From an uncultured Pelagibacteraceae bacterium (GTDB lineage: Bacteria; Pseudomonadota; Alphaproteobacteria; Pelagibacterales; Pelagibacteraceae): DNA of 45,438 nucleotides. Below, in pieces: positions 24,688 through 34,139 of the stretch. Numbering within the stretch: the stretch's first letter is position 1; each line of letters starts with the position of its first letter. The stretch spans positions 1-45,438 of the forward strand of contig CACPHV010000002.1 of the NCBI GenBank assembly GCA_902633985.1, written 5' to 3'. A program made the translations under genes and the position numbers. Below the pieces are notes generated by a model, which was given only the letters and a program-made list of their open reading frames with translations, made no database searches and had not been told where the DNA came from.

Positions 24688-24803
24688 TTTATCTCCTCTT
24701 AGTTTATTTTTCTGAAGAATAGTCTATCCAAGATGAGTTGTGGCTGCTAGTATTTTTTTTTATATAAAATAAATTGTAAATATATTTAAAAAAGGGGGAG
24801 ATT
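24688..24803. promoter_or_regulatory. Divergent promoter region between ABC operon and isomerase operon
   Basis: This 116-base gap separates two divergent catabolic operons and should hold both promoters. A very AT-rich core (24750-24790, with TATATAAAATAAATTG) supplies candidate -10 sequences in both directions. Strong ribosome binding sites flank it: AGAGGAGA for the binding protein and AGGGGGAG for the isomerase. No clear operator palindrome or -35 is visible to me. Confidence 0.4.
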
Positions 24804-25859
24804 ATGAACAATATAAAAGGTCCTGCAATTTTCCTAGCACAATTTGTAGGTGAAGATGCACCATTTAATTCTTTAGATAATATTTGTAAATGGGTATCTT
24901 CATTAGGTTATAAAGGTGTTCAAATTCCAAGTTGGGATGGTAGATTAATTGATCTAAAGAAAGCATCTGAAAGTAAAGATTATTGCGACGAAATCAAAGG
25001 AATAACAAAAAAATATAATCTCGAGATCACTGAACTATCAACACATCTTCAAGGGCAATTGGTTGCTGTACATCCAGCATACGACACAGCATTTGATGGA
25101 TTTGCAGTACCTGAGGTTAGAGGAAATCCAAAAGCAAGACAAGAGTGGGCAGTAAATCAATTAATGATGGCAGCTAAGGCCTCAAAAAATCTTGGGCTAG
25201 ATAGGCATGTTACTTTTTCAGGAGCACTAGCTTGGCCTTATGTTTATCCTTGGCCACAAAGACCAGAAGGATTAATTGAAAATGCATTTATTGAGCTTTC
25301 AAATAGATGGAAACCAATTCTTGATCAATTTGATCAAAATGGAGTCGATCTTTGTTATGAAATTCATCCTGGTGAAGATCTTCACGATGGTATTACATTT
25401 GAAATGTTTTTAGAAAAAGTTGGCAATCATAAAAGATGCAATATGCTTTATGATCCTAGCCATTATGTTTTGCAGAATTTAGATTACCTGGCTCATATAG
25501 ATATTTATCATGAAAAAATAAAAATGTTTCATGTTAAAGATGCGGAGTTAAATCCTACTGGAAAACAAGGGGTGTATGGTGGTTTTCAATCTTGGGTTAA
25601 TAGAGCTGGTAGATTTAGATCACTTGGTGATGGACAAGTAGATTTTAAATCAATTTTTTCAAAATTTACTTCATATGGTTATGATGGATGGGCAGTTCTT
25701 GAATGGGAGTGTTGTTTGAAACATCCAGAAGATGGAGCAAGAGAAGGAGCTGAATTTATTAAAAATCATATTATCAATACTACAGAAAAAGCATTTGACG
25801 ATTTTGCAGGAAGTGGTGCTGATATTGAGGCTAATAAAAAAATGTTGGGTATAAATTAG
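24804..25859 (+). CDS. Sugar phosphate isomerase/epimerase family TIM-barrel protein
   Basis: Member of the xylose-isomerase-like TIM-barrel (AP endonuclease 2) family, 351 residues. Candidate metal ligands are in DLCYEIHPGED, LYDPSHYV, KMFHVKDAE and AVLEWEC, matching the Glu-His-Asp-His-Glu pattern of these metal-dependent isomerases and epimerases. It overlaps the Gfo/Idh/MocA gene by one base. In other bacteria such pairs act on 3-keto sugars or inositol-type compounds (for example YcjR with YcjS); I infer a similar two-step redox-epimerisation here. It is divergent from the ABC importer, which suggests a shared substrate. Confidence 0.85.
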   Translation: MNNIKGPAIFLAQFVGEDAPFNSLDNICKWVSSLGYKGVQIPSWDGRLIDLKKASESKDYCDEIKGITKKYNLEITELSTHLQGQLVAVHPAYDTAFDGFAVPEVRGNPKARQEWAVNQLMMAAKASKNLGLDRHVTFSGALAWPYVYPWPQRPEGLIENAFIELSNRWKPILDQFDQNGVDLCYEIHPGEDLHDGITFEMFLEKVGNHKRCNMLYDPSHYVLQNLDYLAHIDIYHEKIKMFHVKDAELNPTGKQGVYGGFQSWVNRAGRFRSLGDGQVDFKSIFSKFTSYGYDGWAVLEWECCLKHPEDGAREGAEFIKNHIINTTEKAFDDFAGSGADIEANKKMLGIN

Positions 25860-27013
25860 TGCAAAGAAAAATCCGTATCGGAATGGTCGGTGGAGGAGAA
25901 GGCGCTTTTATTGGAGGTGTTCACAGAATAGCTTTGAGACTTGATGGCTATTACGAATTAGTAGCAGGATGTTTTTCATCTAATTTTGATAATTCAAAAA
26001 AAACTGGAATTAACCTTGGATTGGTGGAAGAGCGAATCTACGAAAGTTATCAAGAAATGGCAGAAAAAGAGTCTGCTCGTACTGATGGGATAGATGTTGT
26101 TTCTATAGTTACTCCTAATCATCTTCACGTACCAGTAGCAAAAATTTTTGCTGAAAAAGGTATTCATATTATTTGTGATAAGCCTCTTGCTTTATCAAGC
26201 GTAGAAGCAAATTCTCTCAAAGATATAGTAGAAAATAAGAAATTAATTTTTGCTTTAACACATAATTATACTGGATATCCAATGGTTAGACATGCAAGAT
26301 CTCTAATTAAAAAGGGAGATCTTGGATCCTTAAGAGTGATACAGGCAGAATATCCTCAAGATTGGTTATCGACAAAAGCTGAAGATACTGGATTAAAGCA
26401 AGCTGAGTGGAGAACTGACCCTAAAAGGTCAGGAGAAGGTGGGTGTATAGGTGATATAGGAACTCACGCATTTAATCTTGTTAGATTTATTACTGGGTTA
26501 GAGTTAGATGAGTTATCAGCAGATATTCATACTTTTGTTAAGGGAAGAAAACTGGATGACAATGCACAGATCATGCTTAGATTTAAAGATGGTGCTAAAG
26601 GTTCAATATGGTCTAGTCAAGTTGCAGTTGGTAATGAAAATAATCTTAAAATAAGAGTTTACGGTGAAAATGGAGGATTAGAGTGGAGACAAGAAGATCC
26701 TAATTACCTATATTATACAAAGTATGGAAACCCAACTCAAAAAATTACACGAGGAAGTGGTAGCACTGGTAAAGAAGCTAATGATGTTACAAGAATTCCT
26801 CCAGGACATCCTGAAGGATATTTAGAAGGGTTTGCAAATATATACAGCGATGTTTCTAAAGTACTGTTTGCCAAAATAAATAAACAAAACTATGAGCAGT
26901 CAAATGATTGTTATCCAACTATCTATGATGGTATTGAGGGGATGAAATTTATAGAAACTGTTTTGGAATCAAGTAATAGAAATAGTAAATGGATACGATT
27001 TAATTACAAATAA
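25859..27013 (+). CDS. Gfo/Idh/MocA family NAD(P)-dependent oxidoreductase
   Basis: Sugar or polyol dehydrogenase, 384 residues, starting with GTG that overlaps the upstream stop (TAGTG). The Rossmann fold begins IRIGMVGGGEGAFIGGVHR; the family lysine is in HIICDKPLALS; SEGGCIGDIGTHAFNLVRF-like region (GGCIGDIGTHAFNL) supplies the aspartate and histidine usual for the catalytic site. The C-terminal half is the alpha/beta substrate domain. It is in an operon with the isomerase/epimerase upstream. The substrate is unknown; 1,5-anhydro sugars, glucosides and inositols are typical for the superfamily. Confidence 0.9.
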   Translation: MQRKIRIGMVGGGEGAFIGGVHRIALRLDGYYELVAGCFSSNFDNSKKTGINLGLVEERIYESYQEMAEKESARTDGIDVVSIVTPNHLHVPVAKIFAEKGIHIICDKPLALSSVEANSLKDIVENKKLIFALTHNYTGYPMVRHARSLIKKGDLGSLRVIQAEYPQDWLSTKAEDTGLKQAEWRTDPKRSGEGGCIGDIGTHAFNLVRFITGLELDELSADIHTFVKGRKLDDNAQIMLRFKDGAKGSIWSSQVAVGNENNLKIRVYGENGGLEWRQEDPNYLYYTKYGNPTQKITRGSGSTGKEANDVTRIPPGHPEGYLEGFANIYSDVSKVLFAKINKQNYEQSNDCYPTIYDGIEGMKFIETVLESSNRNSKWIRFNYK

Positions 27014-27019
27014 ATATTT

Positions 27020-27934
27020 TCAATCAATCGGATAATCCCAAGCATCACCACCTATTGATTTTGAAATCGCTGAAAAATCTTTAGTATCATTTCCTTCTTT
27101 ACAAAACTGATCATAGATTTCTAGGGCCTTTTTTCCTAATGGTGTTTCAGCATTTACACTTTGAGCACAATCATTTGCAAGTTTAAGATCTTTATTCATC
27201 ATTCCTGCAGAAAAACCTGGTCGATAATTGTTATTAGAAGGTGTTCCATCAATTAATCCTGGTAAAGGTGGATAAACAGAAATTGGCCAGCTGTTACCTG
27301 ATGCATTTTTCATGATTTCATGAACTTTTTTAATATCGATGTTTAATCTTTTCGCTAACATTAATGACTCTGAAGCAGCAATCATTGCAATCCCTAAAGC
27401 CATATTGTTACAAATCTTAGCACCATTCCCACTACCTAAATCACCTGCATGAAATATATTTTTTCCCATGATTTTTAACAAAGGAAATGCTTTATCAAAT
27501 GCTTCTTTGGATCCACCAACCATTATATTTAATGTTGCTTTTTGAGCTCCCATTACTCCACCACTAACCGGAGCATCAATCATTTTTATTCCTAATTCCG
27601 AAGCTTTTTTCCCAATTTCAACAGAAGTTTGAATATCAATTGTTGAACAATCAATTAAAAGACAATCTTTTGAAACTTTATTTATTATTCCGCTTTCTCC
27701 TAAATAAACATCCTTAGAATGCTTACCCTCTGGAAGCATGGTTATCACTGTTTCAACATTAGCTGTTATTAAATCATCTAAATTTTCGATTGTTTCAAGA
27801 TTTTTATCTTTTGCAATTTCAAGCATTTTTTTTGAGACATCAAAAACTTTTACAGATTTACCTGCCTTCATTAAGTTTTCAGCCATTGGACAACCCATAT
27901 TTCCAACACCGATGAAAGCTATCGATTTAGACAT
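27020..27934 (-). CDS. 3-hydroxyisobutyrate dehydrogenase family oxidoreductase
   Basis: Beta-hydroxyacid dehydrogenase of 304 residues. NAD(P) fold IAFIGVGNMGCPMAENL, substrate motif DAPVSGGVMGAQKATLNIMVGG, and catalytic lysine in GSGNGAKICNNMALGI. The sequence through GNSWPISVYPP and KDLKLANDCAQ resembles 3-hydroxyisobutyrate dehydrogenase (MmsB, valine breakdown), but tartronate semialdehyde reductase belongs to the same family and would fit beside glyoxylate metabolism. It is the last gene of the aminotransferase-glc operon and converges on the Gfo/Idh/MocA gene with a 6-base gap. Confidence 0.88.
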   Translation of the reverse strand: MSKSIAFIGVGNMGCPMAENLMKAGKSVKVFDVSKKMLEIAKDKNLETIENLDDLITANVETVITMLPEGKHSKDVYLGESGIINKVSKDCLLIDCSTIDIQTSVEIGKKASELGIKMIDAPVSGGVMGAQKATLNIMVGGSKEAFDKAFPLLKIMGKNIFHAGDLGSGNGAKICNNMALGIAMIAASESLMLAKRLNIDIKKVHEIMKNASGNSWPISVYPPLPGLIDGTPSNNNYRPGFSAGMMNKDLKLANDCAQSVNAETPLGKKALEIYDQFCKEGNDTKDFSAISKSIGGDAWDYPID

Positions 27935-27935
27935 T

Positions 27936-28889
27936 TTAATTTACTTTATTTATACAGTTTCCAGTTCTAAAAAACTCATCTAGATTATCAATTGCTAAAT
28001 TTCCCATTGCAATTCTTGTATCTTTTGTTGCACTCCCGAGATGAGGTAAAACAAAAGCGCTTGGGATTTTTAAATAACCAGGATTTAAATTTGGTTCATT
28101 TTTATAAACATCTAATCCAGCTGCATAAATTTTTCTTCTATTCAATGCATCAATTAAAGCTTCATCATCAACTATATCGCCTCTAGCAACATTTGTTATC
28201 ACAGCACCTTTGGGGAAATACTCAACAGTTTCTTTATTAATTAAGTTCTCTGTTTCTTTAGTTGCTGGACAACAAATTGATAAAACATCTGAGACTGAAA
28301 AAAGACTTTTTATGCTATCATGATAAGTTGCACCTTGCTCTTTATCTTCATTTAATTTTGAACGATTATGATAATGAATAACCATACCCAGAGATTTTGC
28401 AATTTTTGCAATTTTTTGGCCAATACGACCCATACCTAAAATTCCTAATCTTGTTCCAGTAAGTTGTTTTCCAATTAGATAGTCAGCAGACCATTTCCAT
28501 CCACCCTCTTTTGCAGATTCTATTCCTTCAGAAGCTCTTCTGCATGCTCCTAGAATTAATAAAATTCCAATCTCTGCTGTAGCATCTGATAAAACTTCTG
28601 GTGTATTTGTAACTGCTATACCTCTATTCTTTGCTGCTTCTAAATCAATGTTTCCAAATCCAACTGCAAAATTAGAAATTATTTTAATTGTATCTGGTAA
28701 TTGATTGATTGTTTCTGCATCTAATTTTTCAGTTAGTGATGATAATATGCCATCAAATCCTTGACTCATTTCAATAATTTTTTTTTGTGAATAAAGTTCA
28801 TCATTAGTATTAAATTTTGCTTCAAATAACTTAGATGCTTTGTCTTCACTTTCTCTTATCAAGCGTCTTGTAATTAAAACTTTTTTCAT
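27936..28889 (-). CDS. D-isomer 2-hydroxyacid dehydrogenase (glyoxylate/hydroxypyruvate reductase-like)
   Basis: NAD(P)-dependent enzyme reducing 2-oxoacids such as glyoxylate or hydroxypyruvate, 317 residues. NAD-binding motif GILGMGRIGQKIAK, catalytic arginine in ITNVARGDIVDDEAL, glutamate in LDVYKNEP, and histidine in LPHLGSATKDTR. The closest well-known group is GyaR/GhrB. It sits between glcF and the HIBADH-type gene with 1- to 5-base gaps, so it is part of the same operon. Running beside glycolate oxidase, it could recycle glyoxylate to glycolate or handle hydroxypyruvate from serine. Confidence 0.9.
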   Translation of the reverse strand: MKKVLITRRLIRESEDKASKLFEAKFNTNDELYSQKKIIEMSQGFDGILSSLTEKLDAETINQLPDTIKIISNFAVGFGNIDLEAAKNRGIAVTNTPEVLSDATAEIGILLILGACRRASEGIESAKEGGWKWSADYLIGKQLTGTRLGILGMGRIGQKIAKIAKSLGMVIHYHNRSKLNEDKEQGATYHDSIKSLFSVSDVLSICCPATKETENLINKETVEYFPKGAVITNVARGDIVDDEALIDALNRRKIYAAGLDVYKNEPNLNPGYLKIPSAFVLPHLGSATKDTRIAMGNLAIDNLDEFFRTGNCINKVN

Positions 28890-28894
28890 AATTT

Positions 28895-30191
28895 CTATTT
28901 TAAAATTTCAGGTTTTGGTCCGCCAGTGTACCAATCTAAAACTTCAATTGTATGTAATATTGGAACTTTAGTACCATGAGCGATTTGGGTAATACAACCA
29001 ATATTTCCAGTAGAAATAAAATCTGGATTTAAACTTTCAATATTATTTACTTTTTTCTTCAATAATTGTTTTGCAATTTTTGATTGCAATATGTTGTAAG
29101 TACCAGCTGATCCACAACATATATGTCCTTCAGGAATTTCCATAATTTCATTATTAGTTTTCTCAAGTAATGAAACCGGCTGTGAGTGGATCTTTTGACC
29201 ATGCTGCATTGAACACGCAGAGTGATAAGCTACTTTATATTTTTTTTCTTTATCTTTATCTTTAATATCAAGTTTTAAACTTTCAAAGATATATTCTGTT
29301 ATATCTTTTGTTAATTCAGATATTACTTTAGCTTTTTTACTTAGTTCTTTGTCTTCACGAAAAATAAATCCATAATCTTTCATTGTTGTTCCACAACCTG
29401 ATGTGTTTGATAAAATTGCATCTAAATTTCCTTTTTGATGCTCCTCATACCAAGTGTTTATATTATTTTTAAAATCTTGATGTGCATCCTCCTCTTTTCC
29501 AAGATGATGATTTAAAGATCCACAACAACGAATTTTTTTTGGAACAACTACTTCTACACCGTGTCTGTTTAATAGCCTTATTGTTGCTTCATTAATTTGA
29601 GGAGATATTTCTTTTTGTACACATCCTGTTAAAAGAGCAACTCTAGCAATTCTTTTTTTTAGTAGAGGATTTGTAAACTTCTTTAATTGGTAAGCTTTTC
29701 TTAGGAAATTTTGTAGGCATTAACTCAATCATATCCTTTATTTTTGAAGGCATTAAGAATTTGAATGGCTTAGATAATTTTACTAATAAACTTGATAATC
29801 TAAAAACTTTTGTATTTGGTAGAGTAATGGATAAAAAGTATCTTATTAATCTATCAAAGAATGATCTTTGATAATTTTTTTCAATATATTTTTTTCCGTG
29901 GTCAATTATGTGCATATAATTTACACCAGCTGGGCACGTAGTCATACAACTGTAACATGAGAGACATCGATCGATATGCTTTACAACTTTTTCAGTTGGC
30001 TTCCTATTATTCTCCAACATATCTTTTATTAGATAGATTCGTCCTCTAGGTCCATCTAACTCGTCACCCAAAAGTTGATGCGTAGGACATGTAGCATTAC
30101 ACATTCCACAATGCACACATTTTTTAAAAACTTTTTCGTTTGCAAAATTATCAGGATCTCTAAGTTGTTCTTCAGTAAATTTTGTTTGCAT
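28895..30191 (-). pseudogene. glcF: Glycolate oxidase iron-sulfur subunit GlcF, frameshifted at an A8 run
   Basis: Fe-S subunit of glycolate dehydrogenase. The first part (30191-29643) has both cluster motifs, CVHCGMCNATCPTH and CLSCYSCMTTCPAG, then stops at TAG 29645-29643. The second part is in another frame, open from 29719 to 28895. I translated its upstream section: RIARVALLTGCVQKEISPQI, then IRCCGSLNHHLGKEED and SNTSGCGTTMKDYGF, followed by HICCGSAGTYN. These are the two CCG domains of GlcF. The frames join at eight consecutive A (minus strand, 29660-29653); removing one A gives a normal 431-residue protein. It may be an assembly error, a real mutation, or transcript slippage. The ATG overlaps the glcE stop as TAATG. 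Confidence 0.85.
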
Positions 30192-31471
30192 TAAATTCCT
30201 CTGTACATTTTACCTGGGTTTAATATTCTTTTTGGGTCAAAACTTTGTTTTACTTTTTCTGAAATCATTAAACGAACTTTATCAACAGTAAAGATTGGTT
30301 CACCATAATCATATTCTGATGAAGTTTTAATTACAGTTAAATAACCTCCAAAATCATTTGCCATTTTTTTTAATTCTTTAATCTTTTCCTCTTTTTTACT
30401 ATTAACTTCAATCCAGAATAACGACCCACACCAATCAACAAAATAGTTATGGTTATTTTCTAAATGTTTGCATAATTTTGAACCATTTCCGGGTGGTATC
30501 ACCATACGTACTAAATTATGCTCAGTCTTTTCAAATACTTCTAAATTATTTACTTTTTTCCAAAATGGTTCTGATTGGTAGACATCAAGAGTAGAAATTT
30601 CTGAATTATTTAGTTCAAGTTCTTTTTTTAAATTATTAATTTTTTCTTCAATTGAAATTTTATCTCCTTCAACTCTAAATGCTATAAACGATACATTTGA
30701 TTTAAGATCATTAAACTTAAAAACAGAATTTTTTTTACCAATGAAATCTTTGTCTTTTGATTGTTCAGGAACAAAGACGGCACCAGAAATTTCGCTACTT
30801 GAGCTAGATAGTTTGTTAAAAAAATCATAAATTTGTTCGAAATTGTTAGGATAAATTATTATAGTTTTCGAGGAATCTTTTTTAGGTAAAACCTTTAATG
30901 TAATTTCGGTTAAAGCAACAAGAGTACCAAATGAACCAGCTATAAGTTTTGATAAATCATAACCTGTAACATTTTTTACAACAGTGCCTCCTGATTTAAT
31001 TATATCTCCTTTTCCATTAACGCCCTTAAAACCTAGGACATGATCTCTCACACTGCCAACTTTAAATCTTCGTGAGCCTGCATAATTACAAGATAAGTAA
31101 CCTGCTATTGTTCCTTTGTTTGACTTGCCCTCTTTAATATATCCAAAGTCTATTGGTTCAAAAGCTAGCTCTTGATTATTTTCGCTTAAGACCTGCTCGA
31201 TTTCATTGATTGGTGTACAAGCTTTAACTTTAATATACAATTCTTCAGGTCTATAATCGATTATACCTGAAATTTTAGATAAAGACGTAGTATTAGCTGA
31301 CTGCGTTTTATTTCCAATAAAACTTTTTGAATTATTACCGATAATTTCTGTTGGAGAATCTTGTTTATATAGTTCCCTAATTAAATCTGAAACTTCTGTC
31401 TCATCTTTGGGATAATAGACGTTATTAGAATCTTGGAAGATCTGGGAATTTATCTTTATTTTTGTGGACAT
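30191..31471 (-). CDS. glcE: Glycolate oxidase subunit GlcE (FAD-binding)
   Basis: FAD-binding subunit of glycolate dehydrogenase, 426 residues from the chosen ATG. It has the PCMH-type FAD fold: IIGNNSKSFIGN, GTIAGYLSCNYAGSRRFKVGSVRDHVLG, SGGTVVKNVTGYDLSKLIAGSFG, and the C-terminal FDPKRILNPGKMYRG shared with GlcD. A GTG at 31492 would add 7 residues, but the ATG at 31471 has AGGAAGGAAGGG directly upstream, so I prefer it. It overlaps the 3' end of glcD by 47 bases in another frame. In E. coli GlcE is essential for activity but its exact step is less clear than that of GlcD. Confidence 0.93.
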   Translation of the reverse strand: MSTKIKINSQIFQDSNNVYYPKDETEVSDLIRELYKQDSPTEIIGNNSKSFIGNKTQSANTTSLSKISGIIDYRPEELYIKVKACTPINEIEQVLSENNQELAFEPIDFGYIKEGKSNKGTIAGYLSCNYAGSRRFKVGSVRDHVLGFKGVNGKGDIIKSGGTVVKNVTGYDLSKLIAGSFGTLVALTEITLKVLPKKDSSKTIIIYPNNFEQIYDFFNKLSSSSSEISGAVFVPEQSKDKDFIGKKNSVFKFNDLKSNVSFIAFRVEGDKISIEEKINNLKKELELNNSEISTLDVYQSEPFWKKVNNLEVFEKTEHNLVRMVIPPGNGSKLCKHLENNHNYFVDWCGSLFWIEVNSKKEEKIKELKKMANDFGGYLTVIKTSSEYDYGEPIFTVDKVRLMISEKVKQSFDPKRILNPGKMYRGI

Positions 31472-32921
31472 GAACCCTTCCTTCCTCTGCACATTTTCTA
31501 AGTATAGGATAAACTTTTCCAGGATTTAATAAATTTTTTTCATCTAATGACTTTTTGATACTCAATTGTTGTTGAATATCGTTATCATTAAACATTTCAC
31601 ACATAAGTTCTCGCTTTTCTATACCAACACCATGCTCTCCTGTAATTACCCCACCAAGTCTCACACATGTTTTTAATATTTCTGAACCGAACTCTTCAGT
31701 TTTTCTAAGTTGTTCTTTATCATTTCCATCAAACATAATAAGTGGATGTAAATTTCCATCACCTGCGTGAAAACAATTTGCCACTGGTAGTTCATATTTT
31801 TCAGATAATTTTTTTATTTCTAATAATGCTTCAGCAAGCTTGCCTCTTGGAATGGAACCATCCATACAATAGTAATCAGGTGCCATAGCTCCACATGCAG
31901 GAAAAGCTGCTTTTCTTCCAGCCCAGAATGAAAGTCTTTCTTTCTCACTATTGCTAAGTTTAAGACTAGAGCAATTATTTTTTTTACAGATTACCTCAAC
32001 TTTTTTAATTAACTCATTAACCTCTGATTCTGTACCATCAAGTTCCACTATTAATAATAATTCTGCGTCTCGTGGATATCCTGCTTTACTAAAATTATCT
32101 GTTGCCTCAATTAAAGCTTTATCCATTATTTCCATTCCTGCTGGAACTATTCCACTTGAAATAATTTCTGAAGCTGCGTCTCCACCTTCTTTAATAGATG
32201 GAAAACCTATCAAAGCAGCTCTTACTACTTCGGGTGTTTTTAAAATTTTAACTGTAACTTCAGTGACAACTCCCAATAATCCCTCTGAACCACAAATTAA
32301 ACCCATAAGATCATATCCCTCTTGATCAAAAGATTTTCCTCCAAATCTACAAACAGTTCCATCCATCATAACCATTTGTACACCTAAAATATTATTTGTG
32401 GTTGTTCCATACTTTAATGAGTGAACTCCACCAGAATTTTCAGCAACATTTCCACCTATAGAACATGCTAGCTGGCTCGAAGGGTCTGGCGCATAATAAA
32501 ATCCTTTGTGTTGAACTGCATGAGTAATACCTAGATTTGTAACTCCTGGCTGAGTCACAACACATTTATTTTCGTAATCAATTTCTAATATTTTATTAAA
32601 TTTTCCTAAACCAAGAAGAATAGCATCTTGAAGAGGTAATGCTCCGCCGGATAATCCTGTGCCTGCACCTCTTGGTACAACTTTAATATTTTCACTATGA
32701 CAATATTTTAATATCTGACTTACTTCTTCTGTATTTTCTGGAAGTACTACTGCTAATGGTGTTTGGGTATAAACTGATAAAGCATCAGTTTCATATGGTC
32801 TCAATTCATCAGCCTCACATAATACATTTTCTATATTGGTTAACTTTGAAAGTTTTTTTACTATTTCACTTTTTCTATTTAAAATAGAACTATCAATTTT
32901 TGGTAAAGCTATTTCAGACAT
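31425..32921 (-). CDS. glcD: Glycolate oxidase subunit GlcD (FAD-linked)
   Basis: Catalytic flavoprotein of glycolate dehydrogenase, oxidising glycolate (and D-lactate in some cases) to the 2-oxoacid, with electrons passing via GlcF to quinone. 498 residues, the usual length. FAD-binding stretch PRGAGTGLSGGALP, CSIGGNVAENSGGVHSLKYG and CGSEGLLGVVTEV; C-terminal cap ANCFHAGDGNLHP and GEHGVGIEKRELM with the active-site histidines. It lies 3 bases downstream of the aminotransferase and overlaps glcE. The whole set runs aminotransferase-glcD-glcE-glcF. Confidence 0.96.
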   Translation of the reverse strand: MSEIALPKIDSSILNRKSEIVKKLSKLTNIENVLCEADELRPYETDALSVYTQTPLAVVLPENTEEVSQILKYCHSENIKVVPRGAGTGLSGGALPLQDAILLGLGKFNKILEIDYENKCVVTQPGVTNLGITHAVQHKGFYYAPDPSSQLACSIGGNVAENSGGVHSLKYGTTTNNILGVQMVMMDGTVCRFGGKSFDQEGYDLMGLICGSEGLLGVVTEVTVKILKTPEVVRAALIGFPSIKEGGDAASEIISSGIVPAGMEIMDKALIEATDNFSKAGYPRDAELLLIVELDGTESEVNELIKKVEVICKKNNCSSLKLSNSEKERLSFWAGRKAAFPACGAMAPDYYCMDGSIPRGKLAEALLEIKKLSEKYELPVANCFHAGDGNLHPLIMFDGNDKEQLRKTEEFGSEILKTCVRLGGVITGEHGVGIEKRELMCEMFNDNDIQQQLSIKKSLDEKNLLNPGKVYPILRKCAEEGRVHVHKNKDKFPDLPRF

Positions 32922-32924
32922 AGC

Positions 32925-34088
32925 TTAGCCTAGCATTTTTTTGATATTTTCTAATGCGTTAGAAATGTTATCTCGAGAGGCTGCAAAGCTAAATCTGACG
33001 TAATCTTTACATGTTTTTCCAAAAGCGGTACCTGGAACTATAGCAACCCCTGCTTCATGCATAGATCTTTTACAAAATTCACTTCCATCCATTCCAGTTC
33101 CAATAACTTTAGGGAACGCATAAAACGCTCCACCAGGCAAACTGCATTCTACACCTGGTAAACTATTTAAACCCTCATGAATTAATTTTCTTCTTAAAGT
33201 AAATTTTTCCATCATCTCATCAATTGAGTCATCAGGTCCATCTAAAGCTGCAATACCTGCAAACTGAGCAGCAGCATTTACACATGAGACACTATTAATT
33301 AATAATTTATTTACATGCTCAACTAAATTTTCTGGCCAAAAACTCCAACCAAGTCTCCAACCTGTCATTGAGTAAGCTTTACTCCAACCTTCTAAAACTA
33401 TTAATCTTTCTCTTAACTCAGGATAATTAAAAAATGTTGGCATTTCTTTATCATCAAAAATTTGTCTACTATAAATTTCATCACTTAAAATAGTAACATG
33501 AGGATGCTTTTTTAAACCTTCAGCTAATTTGTCTATTTCTGATTTTTCTACAAAACTTCCTGTTGGGTTGTTTGGATTTATTAAAATTAATAATCTAGTT
33601 TTATCAGTAATTAGAGATAAAATTTTATCTGCACTAAACTTTAAATCTTTATCTTCAGTAAGATCGTAAGGTACTGCTGTAGAACCAGTATAATTAATCA
33701 TTGATTCATAAATGGGGAAAGCTGGAGTTGGATGAATTATCTCCGCACCTGGCTCACCAAAACACTGAATTGCATAATGCATTGTTGGCTTTCCACCTGG
33801 CATAATTATAATTCTTTCAGGATCTACGTCTGCGCTATATCTTTTCTTAATCCATCTAGTAACTGATTGTCTACATTCTAAAATTCCGTTTGAAAGCACA
33901 TATCCGTGATGACCATCATCTAAAGCTTTTTTTGCTGCTTCAACAACGTGCTTTGGAGTTTTGAAATCAGGTTGACCTAGACCTAAGTGAATCATAGGTT
34001 TACCTTGTGCTTCAAGTTTTTTTGCTTCAGCTAAAACAGAAAAAGCACTTTCAGTTCCAAGTCTATCTAGAGATTTTGCAAGTTCCAT
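32925..34088 (-). CDS. Class I/II pyridoxal-phosphate aminotransferase
   Basis: Fold-type I aminotransferase of 387 residues. The PLP lysine is Lys237 in EGWSKAYSMTGWRLGW; other cofactor contacts are NPNNPTG at 171-177 and DEIY at 203-206, with the carboxylate-binding arginine in VRFSFAAS near the C-terminus. The substrate pair cannot be read from sequence; aspartate, alanine and glyoxylate transaminases share this fold. As first gene of the glcDEF operon, it may transaminate glyoxylate to glycine, which is inference. It starts with ATGGAACTTGC-type sequence after a 103-base gap holding one hairpin. Confidence 0.9.
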   Translation of the reverse strand: MELAKSLDRLGTESAFSVLAEAKKLEAQGKPMIHLGLGQPDFKTPKHVVEAAKKALDDGHHGYVLSNGILECRQSVTRWIKKRYSADVDPERIIIMPGGKPTMHYAIQCFGEPGAEIIHPTPAFPIYESMINYTGSTAVPYDLTEDKDLKFSADKILSLITDKTRLLILINPNNPTGSFVEKSEIDKLAEGLKKHPHVTILSDEIYSRQIFDDKEMPTFFNYPELRERLIVLEGWSKAYSMTGWRLGWSFWPENLVEHVNKLLINSVSCVNAAAQFAGIAALDGPDDSIDEMMEKFTLRRKLIHEGLNSLPGVECSLPGGAFYAFPKVIGTGMDGSEFCKRSMHEAGVAIVPGTAFGKTCKDYVRFSFAASRDNISNALENIKKMLG

Positions 34089-34109
34089 AAAAGTTTAAAA
34101 TTTAAAATC

Positions 34110-34139
34110 GACAAACTAAACGAAAATTAGTTTTTTGTC
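34110..34139 (-). terminator. Hairpin between hydroxyacid dehydrogenase and aminotransferase genes
   Basis: On the minus strand GACAAA-CTAA (34139-34127, with a 3-base A bulge) pairs with TTAGTTTGTC (34119-34110) around a 7-base loop, followed by AT-rich sequence with two TTTT runs but no clean T tract. It could terminate the 34192 transcript or be part of the leader of the aminotransferase-glc operon. Confidence 0.35.
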
